Of a stretch of DNA of 64,000 bases, positions 25,649-35,010 are shown piece after piece. Source of the stretch: an uncultured Ruminiclostridium sp. (GTDB taxonomy: Bacteria > Bacillota > Clostridia > Oscillospirales > Ruminococcaceae); contig CANQKE010000007.1 of assembly GCA_947624435.1 (NCBI GenBank), positions 1 to 64,000 of the forward strand, written 5' to 3'. Every line of letters begins with the position of its first letter. Position 1 is the first letter of the stretch. Below the pieces are notes generated by a model. That model saw nothing but the letters and a program-made list of their open reading frames with translations, searched no databases and was not told the DNA's origin. The position numbers and the translations under genes are program-made.

Positions 25649-26287
25649 TCAGAGTATGGCTTTATCTTTCAGTATCTCCCGCAGCTTTGTCTGCTCATCG
25701 TCGGATAAACACCGCTTGGGATATATGTATATAAGTCGCTTATTTACATAGACCAAAAACATCTCTTCGGTTTCCTGAGCGTCTATTAGGTCGGTGCCGA
25801 ACCGATAAACGCTTACCTCCTGACGCTCTTCCCCATTGCTTACGACAATATCCGTATTTTCTTCGACGTTATCCGATTTTTCAATATTATCCGTATTTTC
25901 GACATTCTCCGCGTTTTCTTCGACGTTTTCCGAAACCGGCTCGTCCTCGATAATGCAGGTGGTAACTCTAAGCTCCGACGGATATATCTCGGTTATATAG
26001 GTCTCCTCCGCCAGCGCGCTTATCGACTCTAACATCTTGCGCCGTATCTGAAACGGCTTATACCAGCTGTAAAATATCATACCCGCCGCAAGTCCCGCGA
26101 TAACGTAACCGTAAAAATTCGAGGAATTTCGTATCATTATATCCACGCCTAACACTAACGCCACCGCGTACACTATCGTGAAGATGACCGTCCGTTTAAG
26201 CTGGTACTTTTTCCAAAACAGCATGAACCCCTGTGATATTTCGTCCAGCGTCATACTGTATTTTATCTCTAAGAGTTTTTCTTCCAT
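25649..26287 (-). CDS. Membrane protein with cytoplasmic YcxB-like C-terminal region
   Basis: This 212-residue protein has two membrane helices (about residues 33-52 and 58-75) and then a cytoplasmic region interrupted by an acidic Asn/Glu repeat (about residues 118-150). The final [20 protein letters not shown] stretch resembles YcxB-like domains. That family assignment is tentative and no function is known. It lies between gyrB and gyrA in the gyrase operon. Confidence 0.65.
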   Translation of the reverse strand: MEEKLLEIKYSMTLDEISQGFMLFWKKYQLKRTVIFTIVYAVALVLGVDIMIRNSSNFYGYVIAGLAAGMIFYSWYKPFQIRRKMLESISALAEETYITEIYPSELRVTTCIIEDEPVSENVEENAENVENTDNIEKSDNVEENTDIVVSNGEERQEVSVYRFGTDLIDAQETEEMFLVYVNKRLIYIYPKRCLSDDEQTKLREILKDKAIL

Positions 26288-26299
26288 CTGAATCTTTCC

Positions 26300-26740
26300 T
26301 TATCCAAGCACAAATATTACCACTCCGGTGACAGCGCAGACTATCGCCGCAATGCAGGATATCACCGCGTCACGGTATTTTTTCTTCTTAAAGAAGATAG
26401 GAACGTTTATCCCCGCGGTAGCGCACAGTACCAAAAGGCAGAGCGGTAAAAACAGCCTCATCTCCAGCGAGCCGGTCAGCAGGCAGAACACCGCGAAAAG
26501 CCACATGAACCCGCACGCCCAGATACAAAACTTCCTCACCGACACGAACGGCGCGAGCTGCTTTTCAAGTTCCTGCTCCTCCGCCATTCTTACCAGCGCC
26601 TCTTCCTTTTCCTCGGCGTCGGTCATATATTGCTTTTTCTGGCGCTCTATCTGTAATTCCTTGCGCTGCCTTAATAACTCTTTCTGGTCGGTCTGCTGTT
26701 CGTTCTCCGCATTTTCGACCGTTTTCTTTTCAGTATCCAT
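26300..26740 (-). CDS. Small membrane protein of unknown function
   Basis: This 146-residue protein has an N-terminal charged coiled coil (about residues 1-65, rich in Glu, Gln and Lys) followed by three hydrophobic segments. I recognise no family. It is co-directional between gyrB (17 bp upstream) and the next membrane protein (12 bp downstream), so it is co-transcribed with the gyrase genes. Confidence 0.6.
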   Translation of the reverse strand: MDTEKKTVENAENEQQTDQKELLRQRKELQIERQKKQYMTDAEEKEEALVRMAEEQELEKQLAPFVSVRKFCIWACGFMWLFAVFCLLTGSLEMRLFLPLCLLVLCATAGINVPIFFKKKKYRDAVISCIAAIVCAVTGVVIFVLG

Positions 26741-26757
26741 ATAAGCTCCCTTGAAGA

Positions 26758-28812
26758 TCAGATATCAAGATCCTTAACATATTTTGCGTTAGTTTCTATA
26801 AACTCGCGTCTGGGTTCTACCTTATCCCCCATAAGTATCGAGAATATCTCGTCCGCACGTGCGGCGTCCTCCATAGTGACCTTTATCATCGTCCTTACTT
26901 CGGGGTCCATAGTGGTCTCCCACAGCTGCTCCGGGTCCATCTCACCAAGACCTTTATACCGCTGAACGTCCACCTTTGCGCCGCTCTCGCCGGACAGCTC
27001 GGTTATAAACATATCCCGTTCCTCATCGCTGAACGCGTATTTCACCTTTTTGCCCCTCGATACCTTAAACAGCGGCGGCTGTGCCAGATACACATGCCCC
27101 TGCTCGATAAGCGGCCGCATGAATCTGAAGAAGAACGTCAGCAGCAGCGTCCGTATATGAGAACCGTCCACATCGGCGTCCGCCATTATAACGACTCTGC
27201 CGTAACGCAGCTTGGTAATATCGAAATCCTCGCCTACGCCGGTACCTAAAGCCTTTACCACCGGCGAAAGCTTATCGTTATTATAGACCTTATCCACTCT
27301 CGCCTTTTCAACGTTCAGCATTTTGCCCCAAAGCGGCAGTATAGCCTGGAAACGGCGGTCGCGTCCCTGTTTTGCCGAGCCGCCCGCAGAATCTCCCTCG
27401 ACAATATACACCTCGGTTTTTTCCGGGTCGGTATCGGAGCAATCCGCCAGCTTGCCCGGCAGGCCGATACCGTCCGTCACGGATTTTCTCTTAGCCTCCA
27501 TCGCCTTTTTAGCCGCGTCGCGAGCCGCCTGCGCATTTATCGCTTTCTGCGCTATTATAGCGATGGTGTCCGGGTGCTCTTCAAAATAATATGTCAGCTT
27601 TTCGGTAGCTATTTTATAAACCACCGGACCTACCTCGGGATTGCCCAGCTTGCCTTTGGTCTGACCCTCAAACTCACACTCCGGCAGCTTTACCGAGATA
27701 ACGGCGTTTATAGCCTCTCTTATAGCCTCGCCGCTCAGCGGAACGAATTCTTTCGCCTCGTCGGCTTTCTTCTTGGATTTTTTATTTACCTGCGCCTGCT
27801 GTTCTTTATAAGTCTTAACGCAGTCGTTTATTACCTTAGTAAGCGCTTTCTTAAAGGATACCTCATGAGTACCGCCGTCAACGGTATGGATATTGTTAGC
27901 AAACGACCTGAAAGTCTCGCTGTTAAAGTCGGTATTATACTGAAAAGCTATCTCCACCGAAATATCGTCCAGCAGCCCCTCGATATAAACTACGTCCGGG
28001 TGCAGAGCCTCCGCGCCGCGCTTTTTTTGCAGCCATTCGACATAGCTTATTATACCGCCCTCGTACATCATTTCCTTGTACTTTATATCGTCGTCGCGGC
28101 GGGTATCCGAAAGCGTTATTTTAAGCCCCGCGTTCAAAAACGCCTGCTCGCGAAGTCTTTCCAGCAAGGTATCATAATTAAATTCCACCGTATGGAAAAT
28201 GGTCTTATCCGGCTTGAACCGCACCTGCGTGCCGGTCTTATCGGTCGTTCCTATTACTTTCATCAGCTCATCGTAATGGCCGCCGTTAGTGAATTTCTGG
28301 TAATGTACTTCCTTGCCGTCGTAAACGGTAAGCTCCAGCCATTCGGACAGCGCGTTTACCACCGACGCGCCCACGCCGTGCAGACCGCCGGACACCTTAT
28401 ATCCGCCGCCGCCGAATTTTCCGCCCGCGTGAAGAATAGTATACACAACGGTAGCCGCGGATATACCCTCCTGTTTTTGTATGCCGGTAGGGATACCGCG
28501 TCCGTTATCGGTAACTTCTATCACGTTATCGGGAAGTATCTTAACGTCTATCTGAGTACAGTACCCCGCCAGCGCCTCGTCTATCGCGTTATCCACTATC
28601 TCGTATACCAAGTGGTGAAGACCGCTCTCGCCGGTAGAACCGATATACATACCCGGACGCTTGCGCACCGGCTCAAGCCCCTCCAGTATCTCTATATCGC
28701 TCGCGTCGTATTCTTTCTCAACGCGGGTATTGTTTTCTATATCTTTTATCTCGCCCTCTATCAGAATTTCTTCTTCATCGACCTGCTCGATGATCTCTTC
28801 GTTTTCCGCCAT
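26758..28812 (-). CDS. gyrB: DNA gyrase subunit B
   Basis: This 684-residue ATPase subunit has a GHKL ATP-binding domain (EIVDNAIDEALAGY, HAGGKFGGGGYKVSGGLHGV), a transducer domain and a Toprim domain with EGDSAGGSAKQGRDR and the metal-binding DADVDGSHI. It ends with the usual KGLGEMDPEQLWETTMDP segment. ATG 28812 has a GAAAGGAGAG site. Its promoter at 29161-29189 lies on the far side of a MITE copy, so the messenger has a leader of about 340 nt containing that element. Confidence 0.95.
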   Translation of the reverse strand: MAENEEIIEQVDEEEILIEGEIKDIENNTRVEKEYDASDIEILEGLEPVRKRPGMYIGSTGESGLHHLVYEIVDNAIDEALAGYCTQIDVKILPDNVIEVTDNGRGIPTGIQKQEGISAATVVYTILHAGGKFGGGGYKVSGGLHGVGASVVNALSEWLELTVYDGKEVHYQKFTNGGHYDELMKVIGTTDKTGTQVRFKPDKTIFHTVEFNYDTLLERLREQAFLNAGLKITLSDTRRDDDIKYKEMMYEGGIISYVEWLQKKRGAEALHPDVVYIEGLLDDISVEIAFQYNTDFNSETFRSFANNIHTVDGGTHEVSFKKALTKVINDCVKTYKEQQAQVNKKSKKKADEAKEFVPLSGEAIREAINAVISVKLPECEFEGQTKGKLGNPEVGPVVYKIATEKLTYYFEEHPDTIAIIAQKAINAQAARDAAKKAMEAKRKSVTDGIGLPGKLADCSDTDPEKTEVYIVEGDSAGGSAKQGRDRRFQAILPLWGKMLNVEKARVDKVYNNDKLSPVVKALGTGVGEDFDITKLRYGRVVIMADADVDGSHIRTLLLTFFFRFMRPLIEQGHVYLAQPPLFKVSRGKKVKYAFSDEERDMFITELSGESGAKVDVQRYKGLGEMDPEQLWETTMDPEVRTMIKVTMEDAARADEIFSILMGDKVEPRREFIETNAKYVKDLDI

Positions 28813-28850
28813 CTAAAAAGCTCTCCTTTCACTTTCAAACCTGTTTTCCT

Positions 28851-29127
28851 AGGCATGCGGGAATCGAACTCGAGCCGCCTCACGACGATGCCTTTGGGCG
28901 CTTTTCGTCCCTTTCGGCTTGACAGGCGCCAGCCTGCCTGCGCCTCAAGAAACAAAAATCACCTCAAATTCATTCGCCGTGAGGTGCACAGCAGTTTTTA
29001 CGGAGCAGATTTTCGTCAAGACAAGGAAACCGAACGAAGGCATACTCGCGTATGTCGAGCGAGGTTGACACAGTATTGGCGGAAATATGCCCGTAAAAAC
29101 CGACTTGGGTTCGGTTCCCGCATGCCT
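28851..29127. mobile_element. MITE-like repeat copy C (277 bp) in the gyrB leader
   Basis: It is the same length as copy A (277 bp), in the reverse orientation. The ends are extended to CCTAGGCATGCGGGA and its complement. It lies between the gyrB promoter and the gyrB ribosome site, so it is transcribed as part of the gyrB 5' untranslated region. Confidence 0.85.
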
Positions 29128-29160
29128 AGGCCTTTTTTATCTTCATCGCATACTATATTA

Positions 29161-29189
29161 ATTATACCTCAAATAACCCAAAAAGTCAA
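29161..29189 (-). promoter_or_regulatory. sigma-A promoter of gyrB
   Basis: On the minus strand TTGACT, a 17-bp spacer and TATAAT are the only good promoter seen between remB and gyrB. Confidence 0.65.
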
Positions 29190-29198
29190 CCCTGAAAA

Positions 29199-29318
29199 GG
29201 GAGCAAAAGCTCCCTTATGGGGGCTTTCGCCCATGGGGGTTCCACCCCCAAACCCCTTTATGGGGGCTCTGCCCCCAAGCCCCCGCAAGGGAGCATATTG
29301 CTCCCTTGACCCTGACAG
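29199..29318. repeat. GC-rich hairpin cluster, R-type end module
   Basis: Five or so successive palindromes (GGGAGC/GCTCCC, GGGGGC/GCCCCC and variants) lie between remB and the gyrB promoter. They match the terminal hairpin clusters of the larger R repeats, but the central R modules are absent. A decayed MITE fragment follows at 29395-29445. Confidence 0.7.
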
Positions 29319-29394
29319 TTCTTGTTGTACCACATCTTAACAGCTGCGAAAAATAAACCTGACGATTCTGTATAAACGTCTTTTACAAAAGCAA

Positions 29395-29445
29395 ACTCGA
29401 ACAAGGGACAAAAACAGCCCAAAAGAATCGGCGTGAATGATCTGA
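29395..29445. mobile_element. MITE fragment E (about 50 bp)
   Basis: The stretch containing CAAGGGACAAAAACAGCCCA and AAAGAATCGGCGTGA matches one end region of the MITE family (compare 4440-4490) with several changes. No termini remain. The rest of 29319-29483 shows nothing recognisable. Confidence 0.5.
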
Positions 29446-29483
29446 ACTAACAATTTTCATGTTATAAATAAAACATGAACAAA

Positions 29484-29714
29484 CTACATCCTTTTCTTTA
29501 TCGTCATCACCGAAACATTAGTAACGTAAACCAGCTTTTTACACACCACAAAGCTCTTCGGCATCTCATAAGAAACGTAATATATCCTGCCCTGCTTTTG
29601 CAGCCTGGAAAGATATTCGTTCACGTCCTTATTCACCGAAGTTTTTTCTATATCGAAAACCCCTATAATATCCTTTTCGTCAACGCTGACGTTACCGCCG
29701 ATATGAATATACAT
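29484..29714 (-). CDS. remB: RemB/YaaB-like extracellular-matrix regulator (DUF370)
   Basis: This 76-residue protein starts MYIHIGGNVSVDEKDIIGVFD, typical of the DUF370 RemB family found between recF and gyrB in Firmicutes. Bacillus RemA/RemB proteins affect matrix and osmoprotection gene expression. The ATG at 29714 has GAGG at good spacing, while the GTG at 29720 in the same frame overlaps that site. It starts 7 bp after recF ends. Confidence 0.85.
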   Translation of the reverse strand: MYIHIGGNVSVDEKDIIGVFDIEKTSVNKDVNEYLSRLQKQGRIYYVSYEMPKSFVVCKKLVYVTNVSVMTIKKRM

Positions 29715-29721
29715 AAACACC

Positions 29722-30852
29722 TCAAAGCTCTTTGAAAGTCCCTTTTTCCACGTTCCATACTTTACCGTTTGTCAATTTTTTAAGCTCATCTATATTACAG
29801 CAAGTAATAAACACCTGAGAATTTACAATATTGTTAAGAATAAAATTCCTGCGCAGACCGTCCAGCTCGCTCAAAACGTCGTCAAGTATCATTATCGGAG
29901 TTTCGCTGCGCTCCCGTATCATTTCCGCCTCCGCAAGTTTAAGTACCAAAGCGGTGCTGCGTTTTTGCCCCTGACTGCCGTAGGTTTTAACGTTCCTATC
30001 GTTCAGAGTAAATATCATATCGTCCCTATGAACGCCGAGCAATGTATATTTATGGATAAGCTCCTTTTCAAAGCTGTCGGAAAGCTTATTATAATACTCG
30101 TTATATAAGCCATTTATCTCCTCCGCTTTAAGGTCGTATCTGTCGAAAATGCTTGAATAATATTTCATACCCAGCTTTTCCCTTTCGGAAGAAAGCTCGT
30201 CATACAATTTTGCCGCGATGACCTCAAGCTTGGAGAAATATTTTAATCTGCCGTAGGTAACGTTCAAGCCCTCGCCGGATAAAATTTCGTTCCAGCTGTC
30301 TATCTGCGGTCTTATCAAAGAAATATCGCTGTTTTGATTTATTCCGAACAGTATATTATTCTTATTTTTTAACGCTTTGTTATATCTCGACAATTTTTTC
30401 AGATGTACCGGCGTCTGCATCATAGCCACGCTGTCAAGATAATCCCGCCGCATATCGGGATTGCCTTTTATAAGTTCTAAATGATCCGGAACAAACACGA
30501 CATATTTCAACACGCCGTATAATTCCATCGCGCTTTTGAGCGGAAAACCGTTATATAAAAGCTCACGTTTATTATTACTAAAAGTATATTCTATCAAATT
30601 TTCACTCTCTGTATTATAATTTGTAGTGAAATACATCTTGATATTTATATCCGGTTTTTCCGAATCAAAAGGAATAAACGCGCTCGGGCGGCTCCCTCTG
30701 AAAGAAGGACCCATGCAAAGACTTATAGCCTCGCATAGGTTGGTCTTGCCCTGCGCGTTTTCACCGCAGAATATGTTCATATTTTTATCAAATATGAACT
30801 CATGCTCTTTTATATTACGAAAATTTTTAACGTAGAACCTTGTAATAGTCAT
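29722..30852 (-). CDS. recF: DNA replication and repair protein RecF
   Basis: This 376-residue SMC-like ATPase loads RecA at single-strand gaps. It has Walker A GENAQGKTNLCEAI, a signature region YGSQGQKRSTALVLKLAE and Walker B PIMILDDVLSELD. Length and position after the S4 gene are standard. The start overlaps no neighbour (4-bp gap). Confidence 0.95.
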   Translation of the reverse strand: MTITRFYVKNFRNIKEHEFIFDKNMNIFCGENAQGKTNLCEAISLCMGPSFRGSRPSAFIPFDSEKPDINIKMYFTTNYNTESENLIEYTFSNNKRELLYNGFPLKSAMELYGVLKYVVFVPDHLELIKGNPDMRRDYLDSVAMMQTPVHLKKLSRYNKALKNKNNILFGINQNSDISLIRPQIDSWNEILSGEGLNVTYGRLKYFSKLEVIAAKLYDELSSEREKLGMKYYSSIFDRYDLKAEEINGLYNEYYNKLSDSFEKELIHKYTLLGVHRDDMIFTLNDRNVKTYGSQGQKRSTALVLKLAEAEMIRERSETPIMILDDVLSELDGLRRNFILNNIVNSQVFITCCNIDELKKLTNGKVWNVEKGTFKEL

Positions 30853-30855
30853 AAC

Positions 30856-31068
30856 TTATTCCGAAACGCAGCGGTATTCCCTGCCGTCAAGCGAAACTAT
30901 ATCCCCGTTGTACAGCTTTTTGCCGCGCATTGTACATACTTCTTTATTAACGTGAACATTACCCTGCTGTATCAATAGCTTAGCTTCCCCGCCGGTATCA
31001 CATTCCCCGCAGAATTTTATAAACTGCTCCAGCTTTATAAACGGAGTATGTATTTTAACTTCTGTCAT
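30856..31068 (-). CDS. yaaA: S4-domain RNA-binding protein YaaA
   Basis: This 70-residue protein is a single S4 RNA-binding domain ([20 protein letters not shown] then [17 protein letters not shown]), found between dnaN and recF throughout Firmicutes. It may bind RNA in ribosome biogenesis. A GGAG site lies somewhat far upstream of the ATG. Confidence 0.88.
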   Translation of the reverse strand: MTEVKIHTPFIKLEQFIKFCGECDTGGEAKLLIQQGNVHVNKEVCTMRGKKLYNGDIVSLDGREYRCVSE

Positions 31069-31135
31069 ATTCTATTATTTTCTCCTTTTGAGTACCGAAA
31101 GCATAAAATCAACGTCTTAAAAATTTATTCCGAAA

Positions 31136-31984
31136 TTATTCTTTTCTCATATATTCCAACGTCACCGTTTCATTATCGTACGGTATCATGATGAACAGGA
31201 AAGGCTCGTCGATGACGTACACCGCCCTTAATTTTTCGCCGTTTATCGTCATTTCGATGACTTCGTCCGGTTTTAGAACATATTCGACGCTTTCGCCGTT
31301 TATCGTCAGCCTGCCGTCGCCGGTTATATTCATTACATCTCCGTCCTCGCGCTGCCAGCTGCCGATTATTCTCGGATCGTCTACAACTTCCTCCGTATTG
31401 GAAAATATAACCGCCAATACTACCATTGTTATTATACAGATAGTAATTATAATTATCATTATAACAAGCGGTAATTTGCTTTTCTTCAAGCTCGTATTTT
31501 TTTTACTGTGCTTTTCGACATATTCAAAAATATCAAAATCTTCGTCGAATTTCCTCGGCAAATTCGATATCGTTCTCTTCTCCGAGTTTATAATTCCCTC
31601 CGCCTGCTTATCAGAATTGTCGGAAATAATCGCAGAAGTATTTTTGTTGTCGGAATTATCGGATTTATTTGCAGAAGTGTCTTTGTTATCTAAACTATCT
31701 GAAGTAGTCACAGAGATATCTTCATTATCTGAACTATCCAAAGTAGTCACAGAAATATCTTTATTATCTGAACTATCGAATTTATTTACAGAAGTATCCG
31801 GAATATCTGAACTATCCAAAGTAGTCACAGAGATATCTTCATTATTTGAACTATCGGATTTATTTACGGAAGTATCTGAATTGTCAGAACTATCGGAGAT
31901 GGTCACAAAAGAATCAGAATTATTAACGCGATCATTATTGTTTACACTTTCCGAAGTTTTTATTGCGTCTTTATTCTCGTTCAT
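31136..31984 (-). CDS. Membrane-anchored protein with Asn/Asp/Ser repeats and a lipocalin-like C-terminus
   Basis: This 282-residue protein has about 125 residues of degenerate repeats of the form SDNEDISVTTLDS, then a charged segment and a single membrane helix (about residues 175-197). The C-terminal domain of about 80 residues (IIGSWQREDGDVMNITGDG) resembles small DUF5640/lipocalin-like modules. The repeats come from repeated DNA and may vary between strains. It is inserted between dnaN (one base upstream) and yaaA, where standard gene order has nothing. The function is unknown. Confidence 0.65.
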   Translation of the reverse strand: MNENKDAIKTSESVNNNDRVNNSDSFVTISDSSDNSDTSVNKSDSSNNEDISVTTLDSSDIPDTSVNKFDSSDNKDISVTTLDSSDNEDISVTTSDSLDNKDTSANKSDNSDNKNTSAIISDNSDKQAEGIINSEKRTISNLPRKFDEDFDIFEYVEKHSKKNTSLKKSKLPLVIMIIIITICIITMVVLAVIFSNTEEVVDDPRIIGSWQREDGDVMNITGDGRLTINGESVEYVLKPDEVIEMTINGEKLRAVYVIDEPFLFIMIPYDNETVTLEYMRKE

Positions 31985-31985
31985 A

Positions 31986-33089
31986 TCAGCGTCTTCTTAT
32001 CGGACTTACTATAAAGGTGAAGCTGTCGCCCTCCAGCGGGGTGATCTTCAGCGCCTGAACGCCGGAGGAGATAACGTAAAATTTCACCTTATCGCAGCCG
32101 GTATTTTTCAAAGCGTCCAGTAAATATTTTGCATTAAAAGAAATTTCCAGCTTTTCGTCGTCATATTCTACCGGCATTTGCTGATCTATCTTACCTATCG
32201 GGCTTTCGCAATTTATTTTAAGCATATTATTTTCAAAGGTAAGATTTACCGACGCATGGAAACGCTCGGTTATCAGCGTCAAGGTCCTTTCAACACATTC
32301 GATAAGCTCGCGCACTCCTACCGTGGCTTCTTTTTTTGCCTCATAGCCGAGTATCTTGGTATAATCGAAAAATTCTCCCTCTAAAAGTCTTGAAAAGATG
32401 GTATATTTATCTATGCTGAAAATGCACTGATTTCTGTCCACCGAAATGGTAGCGACCTTGTCCTCGTCGTCGCTGAGTAACCGCAGTATCTCGCTTAAGG
32501 TCTTGCCCGGTACTACAAAGTCAAAATCCTCATGCAGCAAAGCTTCCTTTCTTAAAGCTATCCTTATACCGTCCACCGAAACGACGTTCAGATTATTATC
32601 TCTTATATCAAAGTATGAGCCCATCAGCACCGGCTTGGTGTCGATCGTGGCTATCGCGTGCAAGGTCTGGCTTATCATGCTTTTGAGCAGCGGTTCGGAT
32701 ATCTCGAAGCTTTCCCCTCTGGTAAGCTCGGGTATCAGCGGATAATCCTCGCTGCTTATCCCCATTACCGAATAAACGACGCTGCCGCCGCTGATATTGA
32801 CTTTAAGCCCGTCGGTCTGTTCAAAGGTTATATCTCCGTTAGGCATTCTTCTTATCATATCGCAGATAAGCCGGCTGTTCATCACCAGCTCGCCGTCCTC
32901 TATGCCGTTTACCTGAATATCGGTCTTTATCCCTATTTCAAGGTCATAGCCGGTAACGGTGAGGATAGAGCCTTTAAGGGTGAGCAAAATTCCCTCCAGC
33001 GCGTTTATGACTGACTTTGTGGACGCGGCTTTTGCCGTGGTGGCAAGCGCGTCTATTATATCCGATTTCATAACGGAGAATTTCAGCAT
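31986..33089 (-). CDS. dnaN: DNA polymerase III sliding clamp (beta subunit)
   Basis: This 367-residue ring-forming clamp holds the replicative polymerase on DNA. Three beta-clamp domains are recognisable, and the C-terminal pocket region ends SFTFIVSPIRRR. ATG 33089 is preferred over ATG 33107 because AAAGGAA lies just ahead of it and it yields the family start MLKFSVMKSDIIDAL. It follows dnaA after 335 bp. Confidence 0.95.
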   Translation of the reverse strand: MLKFSVMKSDIIDALATTAKAASTKSVINALEGILLTLKGSILTVTGYDLEIGIKTDIQVNGIEDGELVMNSRLICDMIRRMPNGDITFEQTDGLKVNISGGSVVYSVMGISSEDYPLIPELTRGESFEISEPLLKSMISQTLHAIATIDTKPVLMGSYFDIRDNNLNVVSVDGIRIALRKEALLHEDFDFVVPGKTLSEILRLLSDDEDKVATISVDRNQCIFSIDKYTIFSRLLEGEFFDYTKILGYEAKKEATVGVRELIECVERTLTLITERFHASVNLTFENNMLKINCESPIGKIDQQMPVEYDDEKLEISFNAKYLLDALKNTGCDKVKFYVISSGVQALKITPLEGDSFTFIVSPIRRR

Positions 33090-33424
33090 TTTATTTTTTC
33101 CTTTCATATCAGAATTTTTATGTTAGTTTTTTTTCAACTGCCGATCTTATTTGAAAAATTTTCGCGGCAGCGAAATTAAATAATATAATATTATATTTTT
33201 TTGGGGGCGGCGGTGGAGCCGGTCAGTTTTGTGGAAAAGTCAGGATATCCGCCGGACAAGCCGAAAAAAGGGAGATGGTAAAGGTTGAAAACCGGACGGG
33301 CTTTAGTTAAAAAATGTCGAAAATGTTTCAACACATTTAACATTCAACAGTTTAATACTTTTTTCGCAGTTGAAACTTAACAACTTGTTGAAAATATGCC
33401 GTCCTTTTATTCCTCAAAATGTAC
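33090..33424. other. dnaA-dnaN intergenic region with DnaA-box-like nonamers
   Basis: This 335-bp gap contains TGTGGAAAA at 33230 (complement TTTTCCACA, one mismatch from the DnaA box), TGTTGAAAA at 33386 and further TTTCAACA/GTTGAAAA motifs. An AT-only tract around 33174-33200 is a possible unwinding element. It may be a secondary part of a bipartite origin or a site of DnaA autoregulation. Confidence 0.45.
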
Positions 33425-34816
33425 TCAGCGGTTATTAAGACTTATGCTTTTTACAAGATCCTCTACCATGCTCTTGAATGAGGGGTCTTTTTCAAGGATA
33501 GTTTTTACCTTTGTGATAGCGTAAACTATCGTCGAATGGTCGCGGTGTCCGAATTCCTCACCTATAAGGGAATAGGAAAGTCCGGTCACGCGGGAAACGA
33601 CAAATATCGCCACCTGCCGCGCTATGGATATCTGAGCCGAGCGCTTGGGCGAACGTATATCGTCCGCGCTGACGTTGTACGCCTTTGCGACCTCGTTTAT
33701 TATCTTCTCCACCGTTACCGGAATAGGCTCGTGATTTGAAAGTATATCCCTTACCACCGACTGCGCCATATTCAGCGTCGGGGTGACGCCGGTCACCACC
33801 ATAAGGGCGTTTATTTTAGTGATAGCGCCCTCTAACTGACGGATATTCGTCTTTAATTTGTCGGCGAGGTATTCCGTCACGTTATCCGGCAGGTCTATCT
33901 TAAAAAGCTCTGCCTTGCGCTTTATTATAGCGATGCGGGTCTCATACTCCGGCGGGGTGATGTCGGCTAAAAGTCCCCATTCAAAGCGGCTTATAAGCCT
34001 GTCCTCTACCCCGTTTATCTCCTTTGGAGGACGGTCGGAGGTGAAAATTATCTGCTTATTTTGATTGTAAAGATAATTAAAGGTGTGGAACATTTCCTGC
34101 TGAGTTTCCACCTTATTTGAGATAAACTGTATATCGTCTACAAGCAGCATATCGCAGCTGTGGTATTTTGCCTTAAATTCCTCGGTGCGGTTAGAGCGTA
34201 TAGAGGAAACGAAATCGTCGGTAAAGGTATCGGCGGTTGTGTAGATTATGTGCATCTCGGGGTGCAGCTTTTCCATCTCGGTCTTTACCGCGGATAAAAG
34301 GTGCGTTTTGCCGAGTCCCGGCTGACTGTAGATAAACAGCGGATTATATTTCGTGTTGGATTCCTGCACTACCGCTTTGCAGGCGGCGTACGCGAGCTTA
34401 TTGTTATCCCCTACTATAAAGGTGTCGAAGGTGTGCTTGTAATTGCTTTCCTGTTCGCTCTTGTCAAGCTTGGTTTTTACGGCTAAGTCGTCCTCTAACT
34501 CCTTTGCAAGACCCTCTTCGGTCTCCTCCTCTATACCGTAATGCAGCTTTTGCTCCGGCGTAAGGTCCTTATCGCAAAGTATTTTAAGCTCGACCTCAAA
34601 GCCCAGCAGGTTTGAAAACTCGTCCCTCATCACGTTGCTGAAATTATTATCCGCCATATCGCGGACGAATTGACTGTTGACGTATAAAAGTACCTGATTG
34701 TTGTTGAGCTTGAGCGGTCTTATCGGGTCTATCCATAATCTCATTGCGGTAGGAGAAAGCGTAAGCCGCTTTTTCACCTCTTCAAATATATCCGCAAAGG
34801 AGTTATATGTGCACAT
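33425..34816 (-). CDS. dnaA: Chromosomal replication initiator protein DnaA
   Basis: This 463-residue initiator has four domains: an N-terminal protein-interaction domain, a linker, an AAA+ core (Walker A SQPGLGKTHLLSA; Walker B DMLLVDDIQFI) and a C-terminal DNA-binding helix with the signature FGHRDHSTIVYA. ATG 34816 (MCTYNSFADIF) follows AGAGGTG. The in-frame ATG at 34915 overlaps the promoter. It should bind the nonamer cluster at 39.85-40.23 kb. Confidence 0.96.
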   Translation of the reverse strand: MCTYNSFADIFEEVKKRLTLSPTAMRLWIDPIRPLKLNNNQVLLYVNSQFVRDMADNNFSNVMRDEFSNLLGFEVELKILCDKDLTPEQKLHYGIEEETEEGLAKELEDDLAVKTKLDKSEQESNYKHTFDTFIVGDNNKLAYAACKAVVQESNTKYNPLFIYSQPGLGKTHLLSAVKTEMEKLHPEMHIIYTTADTFTDDFVSSIRSNRTEEFKAKYHSCDMLLVDDIQFISNKVETQQEMFHTFNYLYNQNKQIIFTSDRPPKEINGVEDRLISRFEWGLLADITPPEYETRIAIIKRKAELFKIDLPDNVTEYLADKLKTNIRQLEGAITKINALMVVTGVTPTLNMAQSVVRDILSNHEPIPVTVEKIINEVAKAYNVSADDIRSPKRSAQISIARQVAIFVVSRVTGLSYSLIGEEFGHRDHSTIVYAITKVKTILEKDPSFKSMVEDLVKSISLNNR

Positions 34817-34886
34817 TTTTTTCACCTCTGTATCTGAAAAATTTCGCTTAAATTTCGTTTGTTTTTTCAAAAGATTAATCAATACA

Positions 34887-34915
34887 ATAATACCATAAAA
34901 GGGCGGGATTGTCAA
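34887..34915 (-). promoter_or_regulatory. sigma-A promoter of dnaA
   Basis: On the minus strand TTGACA, a 17-bp spacer and TATTAT lie 70 bp ahead of the dnaA start. Confidence 0.75.
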
Positions 34916-35010
34916 GAGAAAAGCGCCGCGGCGGCGTAAAATATCGCATGAATAAAATCAGGAAAAAAGCAAATAATTTTATCAACAAATTTTTGAAAGG
35001 AAAATTTACA

